A stretch of DNA of 64,000 bases, taken from assembly GCA_015057305.1 (NCBI GenBank), contig SVES01000014.1, positions 1 to 64,000 of the forward strand, given 5' to 3'. The first letter of the stretch is position 1. Each line of letters begins with the position of its first letter. The notes under the pieces are model-generated. The model saw nothing but the letters and a program-made list of their open reading frames with translations. It was not told the origin of the DNA and did no database searches. Below are positions 35,440 to 43,147 of this stretch, in pieces. Source of the stretch: Pseudobutyrivibrio ruminis (GTDB lineage Bacteria > Bacillota > Clostridia > Lachnospirales > Lachnospiraceae). A program made the translations under genes and the position numbers.

Positions 35440-36219
35440 CTACCCAAGCGCCACATCCAATATCATCATCAAAACGAATCCAAAAGCGAAAGCAATTGTT
35501 CCTATATTGGTATGTGCACCCTCAGACATTTCTGGAATCAGCTCCTCTACTACAACATAGAACATAGCTCCAGCTGCGAATGCCAATAAGTAAGGCAAAA
35601 TAGGTATTACCACACTAGCTGCTAGTATTGTGATGAGAGCTGCCACAGGTTCTACTGCCCCAGATAAAACGCCATACCAGAATGTCTTTTTCTTCGGCAT
35701 CCCTTCCGCCAGAAGTGGCATCGCTACAATTGCTCCTTCAGGAAAATTTTGAATGGCAATACCAAGGGCCAATGCCAACGCACCAGCTTGGGATACGCCA
35801 GTGCTTCCAGCAAGCCAGCCTGCATAAACAACGCCAACTGCCATTCCCTCAGGAATATTATGAAGTGTTACAGCTAAGATTAGCTTCGTTGTTCGTTTTA
35901 ATTTACTTTGGGGACCTTCCTGCTGTAAATCCATGTGCATATGTGGGGTGATTTCGTCCAATAACAGCAAAAAACCTATACCCACTAAAAAGCCCACTGC
36001 CGCCGGAATAAAGGACAGCTTTCCCATCCCCTCACTGCTTTCCAGCGCTGGCGCTAAAAGGCTCCAAAAGGAGGCTGCCACCATTACACCTGCGGCAAAT
36101 CCTGTAAAAACCTTTTGCAAATTATTTGATATTTGTTTCGAAAAGAAAAATACCATGGCTGCCCCTAAACTTGTTCCTATAAAAGGGATCAGCAGCCCTA
36201 TTATTACTGTACCTGTCAT
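35440..36219 (-). CDS. ZIP-family metal transporter
   Basis: A 259-residue membrane protein with eight predicted helices. The ZIP signature is seen in helix IV (LHNIPEGMAVGV) and helix V (QNFPEGAIVAMPLL), whose His, Asn, Pro and Glu bind the metal. A His-bearing loop (EITPHMHMD) lies before helix IV. It takes up divalent metal, mainly zinc, possibly iron or manganese. The start is at 36219, after GGAGGGCG; the ORF extends further upstream without a ribosome site. Confidence 0.92.
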   Translation of the reverse strand: MTGTVIIGLLIPFIGTSLGAAMVFFFSKQISNNLQKVFTGFAAGVMVAASFWSLLAPALESSEGMGKLSFIPAAVGFLVGIGFLLLLDEITPHMHMDLQQEGPQSKLKRTTKLILAVTLHNIPEGMAVGVVYAGWLAGSTGVSQAGALALALGIAIQNFPEGAIVAMPLLAEGMPKKKTFWYGVLSGAVEPVAALITILAASVVIPILPYLLAFAAGAMFYVVVEELIPEMSEGAHTNIGTIAFAFGFVLMMILDVALG

Positions 36220-36502
36220 AAACGCCCTCCATTTAAACAATGCGATTAAATTGTGCGCAATCCATGATTCGATATTACTACCGTCAAAGCATTTTTGCAA
36301 CTAATATCTTGCTATCTTCTTGATAATTAACATCAATAACTTTCCCCTGAAATATTTACCTATTAATCACCTAATCAACACAAAATTTGCCTCTACATTT
36401 CACATAACAATGGTTAACTATAAACCGTGATGCGCTGAGGTTGGAGCGCAAAAATATACCATTGGGGATAATACCCAATGCAGATTATGGAGGATACAAA
36501 TA
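36220..36502 (+). promoter_or_regulatory. divergent promoter region with two leader hairpins
   Basis: This gap lies between the ZIP gene and the repeat lipoprotein gene. Near the latter are two stems: TGCGCT/AGCGCA (about 36431-36450) and CATTGGG/CCCAATG (about 36461-36481), followed by GGAGGA before the ATG. They could be a leader structure or protein sites. I do not recognise a riboswitch class. The rest is AT-rich promoter-type sequence. Confidence 0.4.
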
Positions 36503-37144
36503 ATGAAGAAAAAATTAACTGCATTGATGATGACTGCAGCACTTGCTTGCGGAGCACTGATTGCTTGTGGTTCAGAATCAACCACATCTTATGCAAGTGA
36601 AACAATTTATGGAGAAGTTACAGCGGTAAGCGACACAGGTTTTACAATCACCGTTGGAACCTATGAAAACAACGAATTAACTCTAGGCGATGAAACTGCC
36701 GATATTACAGTTTCCGATAGTACAACATATTCTATGGCTATGGGCGAGGCTCCTGCCGGTGGCGAAGCTCCTGCTGACATGGGTGAGGCTCCTGCCGATG
36801 GAGAAGCTCCTGCTGACATGGGTGAGGCTCCTGCCGATGGAGAAGCTCCTGCTGACATGGGTGAGGCTCCTGCTGATATGGGTGAAGCTCCTGCTGATAC
36901 AGAAACTACTTCAGATACAGAAACTACTTCAGATACTGAAGCTACCACAGATACTGAAACTACCACAGATACTGAGACTGCTACTGATGGTGAAGCTCCT
37001 GCTGATATGGGTGAGGCTCCTGCTGATATGGGACAGCCACAGGAAGTTACTCTTGCAAGTATCACAAAAGGCACTCAGGTTGCCGTAACCTTCGACGCTG
37101 ATGGAAATGTAGAATCTGTTGAGATTCTTTCAAACGGACAATAA
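36503..37144 (+). CDS. lipoprotein with GEAPAD repeats
   Basis: A 213-residue lipoprotein. The signal is MKKKLTALMMTAALACGAL with an IAC lipobox. Residues about 30-75 form a small beta domain (IYGEVTAVSDTGFTITVG). The middle (about 80-175) is a low-complexity run of GEAPADM/GEAPADG units, then TETTSD-type units, then two more GEAPADM units. The C-terminal part (about 175-213) resumes the beta domain (GTQVAVTFDADGNVESVEIL), so the repeats interrupt one domain that resembles DUF5666. The repeats are encoded by near-identical 39-bp DNA units, a sign of slippage or recombination. The mature protein is anchored outside the membrane. Function is unknown. Confidence 0.8.
   Translation: MKKKLTALMMTAALACGALIACGSESTTSYASETIYGEVTAVSDTGFTITVGTYENNELTLGDETADITVSDSTTYSMAMGEAPAGGEAPADMGEAPADGEAPADMGEAPADGEAPADMGEAPADMGEAPADTETTSDTETTSDTEATTDTETTTDTETATDGEAPADMGEAPADMGQPQEVTLASITKGTQVAVTFDADGNVESVEILSNGQ
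36742..37036 (+). repeat. tandem 39-bp/21-bp coding repeats
   Basis: Units of GGTGAGGCTCCTGC-type sequence recur with very little change, giving GEAPADGEAPADM and shorter GEAPADM peptides. A TETT-type stretch divides the array. Confidence 0.9.
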
Positions 37145-37147
37145 AGA

Positions 37148-37215
37148 AAAAGGTTCCTTGTAATTGATATGTACCAAGAATCCTGGAAACATATCGAATT
37201 AACAAGGAACCTTTT
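37148..37215. terminator. long bidirectional hairpin between converging genes
   Basis: AAAAGGTTCCTTGT pairs perfectly with ACAAGGAACCTTTT. Inside, GATATGT pairs with ACATATC and CCA with TGG, giving a 68-base stem-loop with A/T runs on both sides. Confidence 0.85.
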
Positions 37216-37222
37216 ATTTTAA

Positions 37223-37804
37223 TTATTCCATTGAAGACTTTAAAAACTTAGAAAGTGCATACCATATAATGGCAACATATACAAAACCTATCAAGGCTGT
37301 TATAAATTGAAATACTGAAAATGTCATTTGAAAAACTGGCATTTTTTGTCTTAGTGGGCTTTGTTCTGGAAGGAATGTTGGAATAACCCATAACGAAATT
37401 GTAATGCCCATAACAATGCCCTTTGCCAAAGCGCAACCAACTGATTTAATTGTTTTTGCTATAATTTTTTCTGTAGGTCTTGTGGTCATCATGTCATTCT
37501 TTAGCAGAAAATGTGCACATACTGCAATTACAATGTTTCCAAGCATTACCAAAGGTACTATACCAGGTATTGCCATCATAAGTGGAGAAGCAGCTATAAA
37601 ATATGCTGTAACTGGTGTAATTACACTCAAAATTATAGCACTTGGAAGATTTATAGCATAAACCGCTAATATAATACATGCATTAATAATTGGTCCTGTT
37701 ATAAATATACTAAGGTTCTTAAAAAACTGGCTTACGATGCATATCGCAAGTAATAATGCTGTGAAAGCAATTTCTCTAGTACCAAAACGTTTTTGATTAT
37801 TCAT
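37223..37804 (-). CDS. ECF transporter S component-like membrane protein
   Basis: A 193-residue integral membrane protein with about six helices. The N-terminus ([18 protein letters not shown]) and [13 protein letters not shown] near residue 38 are typical of ECF S components, the substrate-binding subunits that share an EcfAAT motor. The substrate is unknown. It overlaps the 3' end of the hydrogenase-chemoreceptor gene by 8 bp, so the two are made together. The ligand may be tied to redox or iron-sulfur metabolism; this is inference from context. Confidence 0.8.
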   Translation of the reverse strand: MNNQKRFGTREIAFTALLLAICIVSQFFKNLSIFITGPIINACIILAVYAINLPSAIILSVITPVTAYFIAASPLMMAIPGIVPLVMLGNIVIAVCAHFLLKNDMMTTRPTEKIIAKTIKSVGCALAKGIVMGITISLWVIPTFLPEQSPLRQKMPVFQMTFSVFQFITALIGFVYVAIIWYALSKFLKSSME

Positions 37805-39764
37805 TTTTGTCTCCTATTCTGTTATTGTCTACTAAATTTTGTAATTCCTCCCGTACCTGTTCTATTGTATCAGATACATAAATGGTTGCACTAGATATTT
37901 CCTCTGTAGATGCTGCCAGATTCTGCACTCGGCCATTAACCTGCTCAATTACCTCAAGAAGTTGATTAGCTGCGTCATTAATTGTATTTACTGCCGTTCT
38001 GATATTTTTATTTGCTTCATCACTGCTTTGAGCTGTCTCCTTAGAGCTTGATGCCAGCTTGTTGATTTCTCCTGCAACTACCGCAAATCCCTTGCCTGCC
38101 TCTCCAGCTCTTGCTGCTTCTATAGATGCATTCAATGCTAATAAATTAGTTTGATCTGCAATATCAACAACCTGTTCATTATTATCAACCAACTCCTGCA
38201 AATGCCCTACTATAGCCTCTATTGATACCTTCAGATTGTCGCATAGGTCTGAAATTGTGGCCATATCACTGGATACTGCTGAGCTTTCAGCCGCATTGCT
38301 GGAATTTCCATTCATTACCTCGTTTACAGATTCACCAAGAGCATTAAAGTGCTCATTGATTTCATCAATTGTTTTCATCAACTGGTTTTCTTGGCTGATA
38401 AGTAGATTTTTTTCTCTTTCAACCATGTCCTGGGCTTCTTTTTTTTCAATTTCTACCAAATCCTTTAGATAATGGACACAATTAGACTTATGGTTATAAC
38501 CATTATATATTGCTGTTGCCATATCCTTACATGTATCATAACCACAACATGAGCAATTGATTTTTCTTGATTCCTCGGTAGTTTTATTCATTTCATTGAA
38601 TATCTTATCCAACTGACTATCATTCGGAATTTTTGTCATACATTCCTTTGACCTATCGGTATATTTTCTAAGATAATCATTTAAATTCAAGTTCGCAAAC
38701 TGCTTATTTAATGCATCCAATCTCTGCTTAGGTGTAAGCTTTCTAGACCAGGCACTCTTTTTTGTATCCTTCTTGACGCTTTCTTGTATATCATGAATGT
38801 GATATAGAGGATCATCATTTCCAGTTACCTCTGGATCTGTTCCTGTACCTGCAATACATCCATTTTCGCAGTTCAAAGCATCAACAAATAAAAATGGTGT
38901 TTTCCCATTTTTAATGCGGCCCTCATTATCCTTAAGATAATGATACATTCGTTTTTCACCCTCAATCTGACGTATAAATACCTCATTGCCTAGAAGCCAA
39001 TATACGTTTTCCTTTAGTCCACCTGGCATTGGATAGATTGAGCCAAGACCATATTCTATTTCATCTGTTATTGGCTCACCCATTAGATTATGCTCTTTCA
39101 CGTACTTCATTAAGTGATTGAATGTAACATTATATGAAATGTAGCCATGGTTATTAGGGTCATCTATTTCCATCTTTTTTGCAATACACGGACTAATAAA
39201 CACCAGTTTGTCTGCAAGCTTCATTTCCTTTTTTGCGTAGATTGCTGCGCACATCATTGGACTTTGCACTGGAAATAGCTTTGGCAACACTTCTGGCAAA
39301 TATCTTTCAATGTATCCAACAACAGCTGGACACGGCTGAGATATACCACCAAGGTAATTATGCTTTTGAATATAGTTAATATATCCCCAGGTTGTAATAT
39401 CTGCACCAAAAGAAACGCTTATCAAGCGATTTACACCTAACTTCTTTAATCCACCGAGGACTCTCTCATACTCGGCTGGATAATCTGCTTTAAATGCAGG
39501 TGCAATGAGCAGCGAAATCTTCTCCCCTTTCTTTAAATCTTCGAAGAATCTTTCTGTGTCATCTCGATACTCTCTTGCATTATGCTCACAGGCATCAAAA
39601 CAAGCGCCACAAGCAATACATTTGTCGCCATCCACTTCGATCCTGGAAACCCCTTTTTCATCTGGCTCAGTTGAAACACAAGCGCCCATGCAACTACAGA
39701 CTGATATACATTTGTTGCATCCGACACAATCATCATTTGTGAATACTAACGGCTTATTAATCAT
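37797..39764 (-). CDS. sensory [FeFe] hydrogenase fused to a methyl-accepting chemotaxis domain
   Basis: A 655-residue soluble protein. Residues about 8-65 hold two 4Fe-4S ferredoxin motifs ([22 protein letters not shown]). Residues about 80-370 are an H-cluster domain with the L1 segment SQPCPAVV, L2 ISPCIAKK and L3 [10 protein letters not shown]. The L1 proton-relay cysteine of TSCCP is replaced by Pro, as in sensory rather than bulk hydrogenases. Another Fe-S domain follows ([13 protein letters not shown], about 400-440), then a coiled coil and the MCP signalling tip ([21 protein letters not shown], about 550). It has no membrane helix. It probably senses H2 or redox state and signals to CheA. 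An ECF S component gene overlaps its end. Confidence 0.9.
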   Translation of the reverse strand: MINKPLVFTNDDCVGCNKCISVCSCMGACVSTEPDEKGVSRIEVDGDKCIACGACFDACEHNAREYRDDTERFFEDLKKGEKISLLIAPAFKADYPAEYERVLGGLKKLGVNRLISVSFGADITTWGYINYIQKHNYLGGISQPCPAVVGYIERYLPEVLPKLFPVQSPMMCAAIYAKKEMKLADKLVFISPCIAKKMEIDDPNNHGYISYNVTFNHLMKYVKEHNLMGEPITDEIEYGLGSIYPMPGGLKENVYWLLGNEVFIRQIEGEKRMYHYLKDNEGRIKNGKTPFLFVDALNCENGCIAGTGTDPEVTGNDDPLYHIHDIQESVKKDTKKSAWSRKLTPKQRLDALNKQFANLNLNDYLRKYTDRSKECMTKIPNDSQLDKIFNEMNKTTEESRKINCSCCGYDTCKDMATAIYNGYNHKSNCVHYLKDLVEIEKKEAQDMVEREKNLLISQENQLMKTIDEINEHFNALGESVNEVMNGNSSNAAESSAVSSDMATISDLCDNLKVSIEAIVGHLQELVDNNEQVVDIADQTNLLALNASIEAARAGEAGKGFAVVAGEINKLASSSKETAQSSDEANKNIRTAVNTINDAANQLLEVIEQVNGRVQNLAASTEEISSATIYVSDTIEQVREELQNLVDNNRIGDKNE

Positions 39765-39876
39765 TTTTACCCCCACCCTCTATTAATTGCATACCATTCA
39801 CATTTTAAGCAATAATTGTCACCAAATTGTGTTTTTTGATTATTAATTATTAAGTATAAATATGAAGATAAAGACT

Positions 39877-39915
39877 GAGAGGGTCGTAGAATAATAATGT
39901 TTCTACGGCCCTCTC
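39877..39915. promoter_or_regulatory. 15-bp stem-loop of unknown role
   Basis: GAGAGGGTCGTAGAA pairs with TTCTACGGCCCTCTC (one G-U) around a nine-base loop. There is no T-run for a plain terminator, and no gene upstream that needs one. Confidence 0.6.
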
Positions 39916-40084
39916 TATATATTATGTAGCGCTACTAATCCTAATTTCTGATATGTATAATATAGACTTAATTTAAATGTTGCTTCTTTAATTTTCTTAT
40001 TTTCAATATATTTATACTTTGTACTGGTATTGTATTCTATAATTGTTATGAAATTGTTAATTATTCCTCATTTTAGAATTTTTT

Positions 40085-40113
40085 TTGCAATTCTATCGAT
40101 AAATCTATATAAT
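40085..40113 (+). promoter_or_regulatory. sigma-A promoter of the DUF6465 gene
   Basis: TTGCAA and TATAAT are separated by exactly 17 bp. The start lies about 60 bases before the GGGGAGG ribosome site. Confidence 0.75.
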
Positions 40114-40181
40114 AAGGTTGTTTGTATTTAATACATAACAATTAATTTATTTCCAAATTAGATTGAAGGGGAGGATTCAAA

Positions 40182-40412
40182 ATGGCAACAGCTAAAAAAT
40201 CAACTACAAAAAAATCAATTAAATCTTCAGCAGTTATTCAGTTCCAGGGAGCTGAGTACTCAGAAGCTGATTGCATAAAAAAAGCTACAGCAGCATTTAA
40301 AAAAGCTTACAAGGGTGTTGAGCTTGAGGCTCTTGATGTATATATCAAACCTGAGGAACATAAAATTTATTATGTAGGAAATTCTGACCGTGTAGGCTCT
40401 GTAGATTTATAG
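40182..40412 (+). CDS. DUF6465 family protein
   Basis: A 76-residue protein: a Lys/Thr/Ser-rich basic leader (MATAKKSTTKKSIKSS) followed by a compact alpha/beta domain (VIQFQGAEYSEADCIKKATA, then LDVYIKPEEHKIYYVGN). This matches DUF6465 of Clostridia; the basic tail suggests nucleic-acid contact. It has a near-consensus promoter, a strong GGGGAGG site and its own terminator, so expression may be high. It lies at the border of the replication module. The family function is not known to me. Confidence 0.75.
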   Translation: MATAKKSTTKKSIKSSAVIQFQGAEYSEADCIKKATAAFKKAYKGVELEALDVYIKPEEHKIYYVGNSDRVGSVDL

Positions 40413-40422
40413 AATTTATTAG

Positions 40423-40461
40423 AAAGCTCGTTTTTAGATATTTCTAGAAGCGAGCTTTTTT
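40423..40461 (+). terminator. terminator of the DUF6465 gene
   Basis: AAAGCTCG and CGAGCTTTTTT form the stem and T-run, with an inner CTAG-type pairing. Confidence 0.85.
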
Positions 40462-40530
40462 AATATCAATTATTTGGGCTTGCTAATATGTTTTTCGTGT
40501 TTTTATTCATTGATTTTATTACAAGGTGGT

Positions 40531-40735
40531 TGTCGGTCGTTTTTCGGAGTTTGCGTCAATTCTGTCAATATTGTCACTAATGTTTATTGTGTCAAAAATG
40601 TCAACCTCTTTCTGTGATTTTTGTCATTTCTGTCATATTTTACAATTATGTCACCTTGTGTTATATATATATTTCTGTCACTTATTATCCTATTGTCATT
40701 ATTGTGTTGATTAGCATTTATGTCATTATTTGTCT
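40531..40735 (+). repeat. array of TGTCA pentamers on a 9-bp lattice (candidate centromere or origin sites)
   Basis: TGTCA starts at 40563, 40572, 40590, 40599, 40622, 40631, 40649, 40676, 40694 and 40721, preceded by CGTCA at 40554 and TGTCG at 40531. All gaps are 9, 18 or 27 bp except two of 23 bp, so the units are degenerate 9-mers in one orientation. They lie before parA, the usual place of a partition site that also controls the par promoter. The complementary TGACA is the core of the downstream iterons. Confidence 0.75.
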
Positions 40736-41095
40736 ATTTGTTATTTGCGTGTCTTATATGCTTATTTTTCCTCTTTTGTATATTTGTCCTTTTGTGTTAG
40801 TTTAGTTTATTTGGTCTATGTATCCTATTTGTTTTATATGTGTATTTTGGTTTATATGTTTTATTTAGGTTATTTGGTTAATTAGGTTTATATACGATTA
40901 TTAGTCTATAAAGATGTTTAAGCTTTATAACATAATGTGAATAATAAATTATATTATTGCTTTTTAGTCTATAAATATGTATTATATAAATATGATACTA
41001 AATAATATTTATGTATTTAACATTATGTAAACTATTAGCATTAATAATATGTTAAATAATATTAGTATTTAATAGATAAATGTGAGGAATTAGAC
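40736..41095. other. very AT-rich tract before parA
   Basis: This tract is dominated by T on the plus strand at first (TTTATATGT and TATTTGG-like runs), then by mixed A/T near 41000. It contains no convincing gene. It could serve as a DNA unwinding element and holds the parA promoter. GAGGAAT before 41096 is the ribosome site. Confidence 0.5.
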
Positions 41096-41872
41096 ATGAA
41101 GGTATTTTCTTTTATTACAGCAAAGGGCGGATGCGGTAAATCCAGCCTTACGTTAGAAGCAGCTACAGTATTTGGTAATATGTATGGCAAGGAAAAGGTT
41201 CTAGTTATAGATTTAGACCAACAGCTTTCATTATCAAAGAACTGCGGAGCTGATACAGAAGGTAAAAACATTTTAGATGTACTCCAGGCTGAGGCTCCAA
41301 TCCAGGATGCAATCCAGCACAACGATTTATTCGATATAATTACTGCTTCACCAAAGCTAGCCAGAGCCGATAGCCTATTTGATAGAGCAGAAGAAGACGA
41401 ATATTTATTAGCAGATTCCCTGGAATTTGTAAAAGACCAATATGATTATGTGTTTATAGATCCAGCACCATCGAGAAACATATTACAGGAAATGCTCTAT
41501 ATAGCAGCAGACTACATAATTATCCCTACCAGAGTGGACGAAAGCTCCTTAGATGCTGTTGTAACCACAGAAAACGAGCTAAATCGCCTTACTAATGGAA
41601 GAAACAAAAAAAGTCACGCAAAGCTTATAGGTTACGTTTTAAATGAATACAATAAGCAGACAGCTCTAGGCCAGATGGCATTGGAAACACTTCAGGAAGC
41701 CAGTGAAGAAAAGGATAATAAGCCATTTGTAGCTACTGTAAGCTCTGCAATTAGAGTTGCTGAAGCAAAAACATTACATACAGCAGTTTGCCGAAATGAA
41801 AAATCATCGAAAACTGGAAGAGAAATATATTCAATAGTTGAGCAAATGATTGAAAAGGTAGGTATGGCGTAA
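41096..41872 (+). CDS. parA: ParA-family partition ATPase
   Basis: A 258-residue deviant Walker ATPase. Walker A is KGGCGKSS at residues about 10-17 with the signature Lys; VLVIDLDQQ and YVFIDPAPS are the Walker A' and B strands. No N-terminal DNA-binding domain precedes the ATPase, so this is the small (type Ib-like) ParA that relies on its partner for operator binding. It moves the replicon over the nucleoid. It overlaps the partner gene by one base (TAATG) and lies downstream of the TGTCA array. Confidence 0.93.
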   Translation: MKVFSFITAKGGCGKSSLTLEAATVFGNMYGKEKVLVIDLDQQLSLSKNCGADTEGKNILDVLQAEAPIQDAIQHNDLFDIITASPKLARADSLFDRAEEDEYLLADSLEFVKDQYDYVFIDPAPSRNILQEMLYIAADYIIIPTRVDESSLDAVVTTENELNRLTNGRNKKSHAKLIGYVLNEYNKQTALGQMALETLQEASEEKDNKPFVATVSSAIRVAEAKTLHTAVCRNEKSSKTGREIYSIVEQMIEKVGMA

Positions 41873-42477
41873 TGGGAAAAAGAGATTTACTTAAAGCAGC
41901 AAATAGAACAAATAGTCAAAATCGTGGTACAGAGGCTGTGTTGAATGAAGTACCAACTATCATCGAAGCACCTCAAAAGCAAGAAATTAAGGAAGAAAAG
42001 GAAATTCACCCAACTCCTGAATTAAAAGAAATAAAAGTTGATTTGAAAGAAGATTCAACTATCAAAGAGACCGTTAAAATTCAAACTACCACTCAAGCAA
42101 CACAACCAACAACAGAAAAATCAACAAAACCTATTTCAAACCTAGATAAATATACAGGCGAAAAGGCCCCTATAAGTATCATGTTATCTAGAGATGATAA
42201 TATATATGTTTCTCGAAAGGCTGCATACGAAAAAAAGCCTCTGCAGGTTGTTTTCGGGGAAATATTAGCTGATACCATTGTAGATGTGAAAAATGGCAAA
42301 ATAAACCAAGATTTAGCCGAAAAATATTTATTGCCTATAGCAAACAATCAAAGACGTAATGTATTTCTTCCAAAGGACTTAATTGATGACATAAAGGATA
42401 CCGCATCACTAATTCCATTAAAACAAGGAAAATTTATACAGTATGCTCTAGAATTATCAAGAACATCAAATAATTAA
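41872..42477 (+). CDS. putative partition partner (ParB-like) with ribbon-helix-helix-like C-terminus
   Basis: A 201-residue protein directly coupled to parA. The first half (about 1-95) is polar and unstructured (Glu, Lys, Thr, Gln). Two segments then each look like strand-helix-helix: APISIMLSRDDNIYVSRKA onward (about 100-130) and NVFLPKDLIDDIKDTA onward (about 160-195), as expected for ribbon-helix-helix DNA binders such as ParG or the omega protein. It would bind short direct repeats, and the 9-bp TGTCA array is the obvious candidate. A terminator follows. The role comes from position; the fold is my reading. Confidence 0.65.
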   Translation: MGKRDLLKAANRTNSQNRGTEAVLNEVPTIIEAPQKQEIKEEKEIHPTPELKEIKVDLKEDSTIKETVKIQTTTQATQPTTEKSTKPISNLDKYTGEKAPISIMLSRDDNIYVSRKAAYEKKPLQVVFGEILADTIVDVKNGKINQDLAEKYLLPIANNQRRNVFLPKDLIDDIKDTASLIPLKQGKFIQYALELSRTSNN

Positions 42478-42485
42478 AATTTAAG

Positions 42486-42511
42486 GAGAACCTTAACCGG
42501 TTCTCTTTTTT
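42486..42511 (+). terminator. terminator of the par operon
   Basis: GAGAACC and GGTTCTC form the stem, followed by TTTTTT. It separates par transcription from the iteron region. Confidence 0.85.
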
Positions 42512-42606
42512 CTGTCTGGATAGAGTATATATAAGTAAATATATAGTATAGATGTATAGCACCCCATGAAAAACACCCTAAAATATGGGATTTCAAAGAA
42601 AAATTC

Positions 42607-43060
42607 GTGACAAACAGGATACTAAATGGTGACATATGAGATACCAACACGTGAAAGCTTGGATACTAAAGGGTGACAGACGAGATACCTATGTGACAAT
42701 ATGGATACCTAAAAGTGACATGAAATATTATTGTCACAATACATAAATCTCATAATGCAAGAAAGCCAGTAAATTAAAGGAAAATCAGAACAATGTGACA
42801 AATCAGATACCATAGGTGACGAAAACAAAAATTGTCACGTGATAAAATATAGTGACAAAATGGATACCCGGGAATTTCCCATAAAATCGCTATAGTGCTG
42901 TGCATGGTGACAAATTAGATACCTAATCCGACAGAAACAAAAAATGTCTAATCACTAATAGCAGTGACAAATAGGATACCTATAAAACAGGGAGAAAATA
43001 GGCATGCTAGAATCTATGTGACAAATTTGAAATTAGTCATTAAGTGACAAAATGGATACC
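42607..43060 (+). repeat. iteron array, 17-bp GTGACA-N5/6-GATACC units
   Basis: Full or near-full copies start at 42607, 42629, 42651 (degenerate), 42673, 42693, 42795, 42852, 42907, 42964 and 43044. Partial copies lie at 42715, 42816, 43018 and 43105. The core is GTGACAAAATGGATACC and close variants. Spacing is 20-22 bp in the first group and 54-57 bp in the second. All are in direct orientation. Such direct repeats just before a Rep_3 gene are the binding sites of the initiator and mark the replication origin. The rest of the 42478-43147 gap holds only AT-rich DNA; no gene is seen. Confidence 0.93.
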
Positions 43061-43147
43061 CTCTAAATAATTGAAAAAGAAATCTAAGTCCTATATAATA
43101 TTTTGTGACATAACTTTGATTTGTCATGTCACAGAGAGGGAAATAAA

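Larger units (their letters stand above)
39765..40181. promoter_or_regulatory. divergent promoter region with a strong hairpin
   Basis: This is the gap between the hydrogenase-chemoreceptor gene and the DUF6465 gene. It holds the hairpin at 39877-39915, a GTAGCGCTAC palindrome near 39926, and the DUF6465 promoter at 40085-40113. No gene is seen. Confidence 0.6.

Noticed and set aside
36420..36500. Riboswitch before the repeat lipoprotein gene
   Set aside because: Two simple hairpins only; no known aptamer consensus recognised.
36661..37088. Long open frames on both strands within the repeat lipoprotein gene
   Set aside because: They arise from the low-complexity repeat; the frame with signal peptide and ribosome site is the real one.
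42607..43060. CRISPR array
   Set aside because: Units are 17 bp with variable core and uneven gaps (20-57 bp), no cas genes, and a Rep_3 gene directly downstream: iterons.
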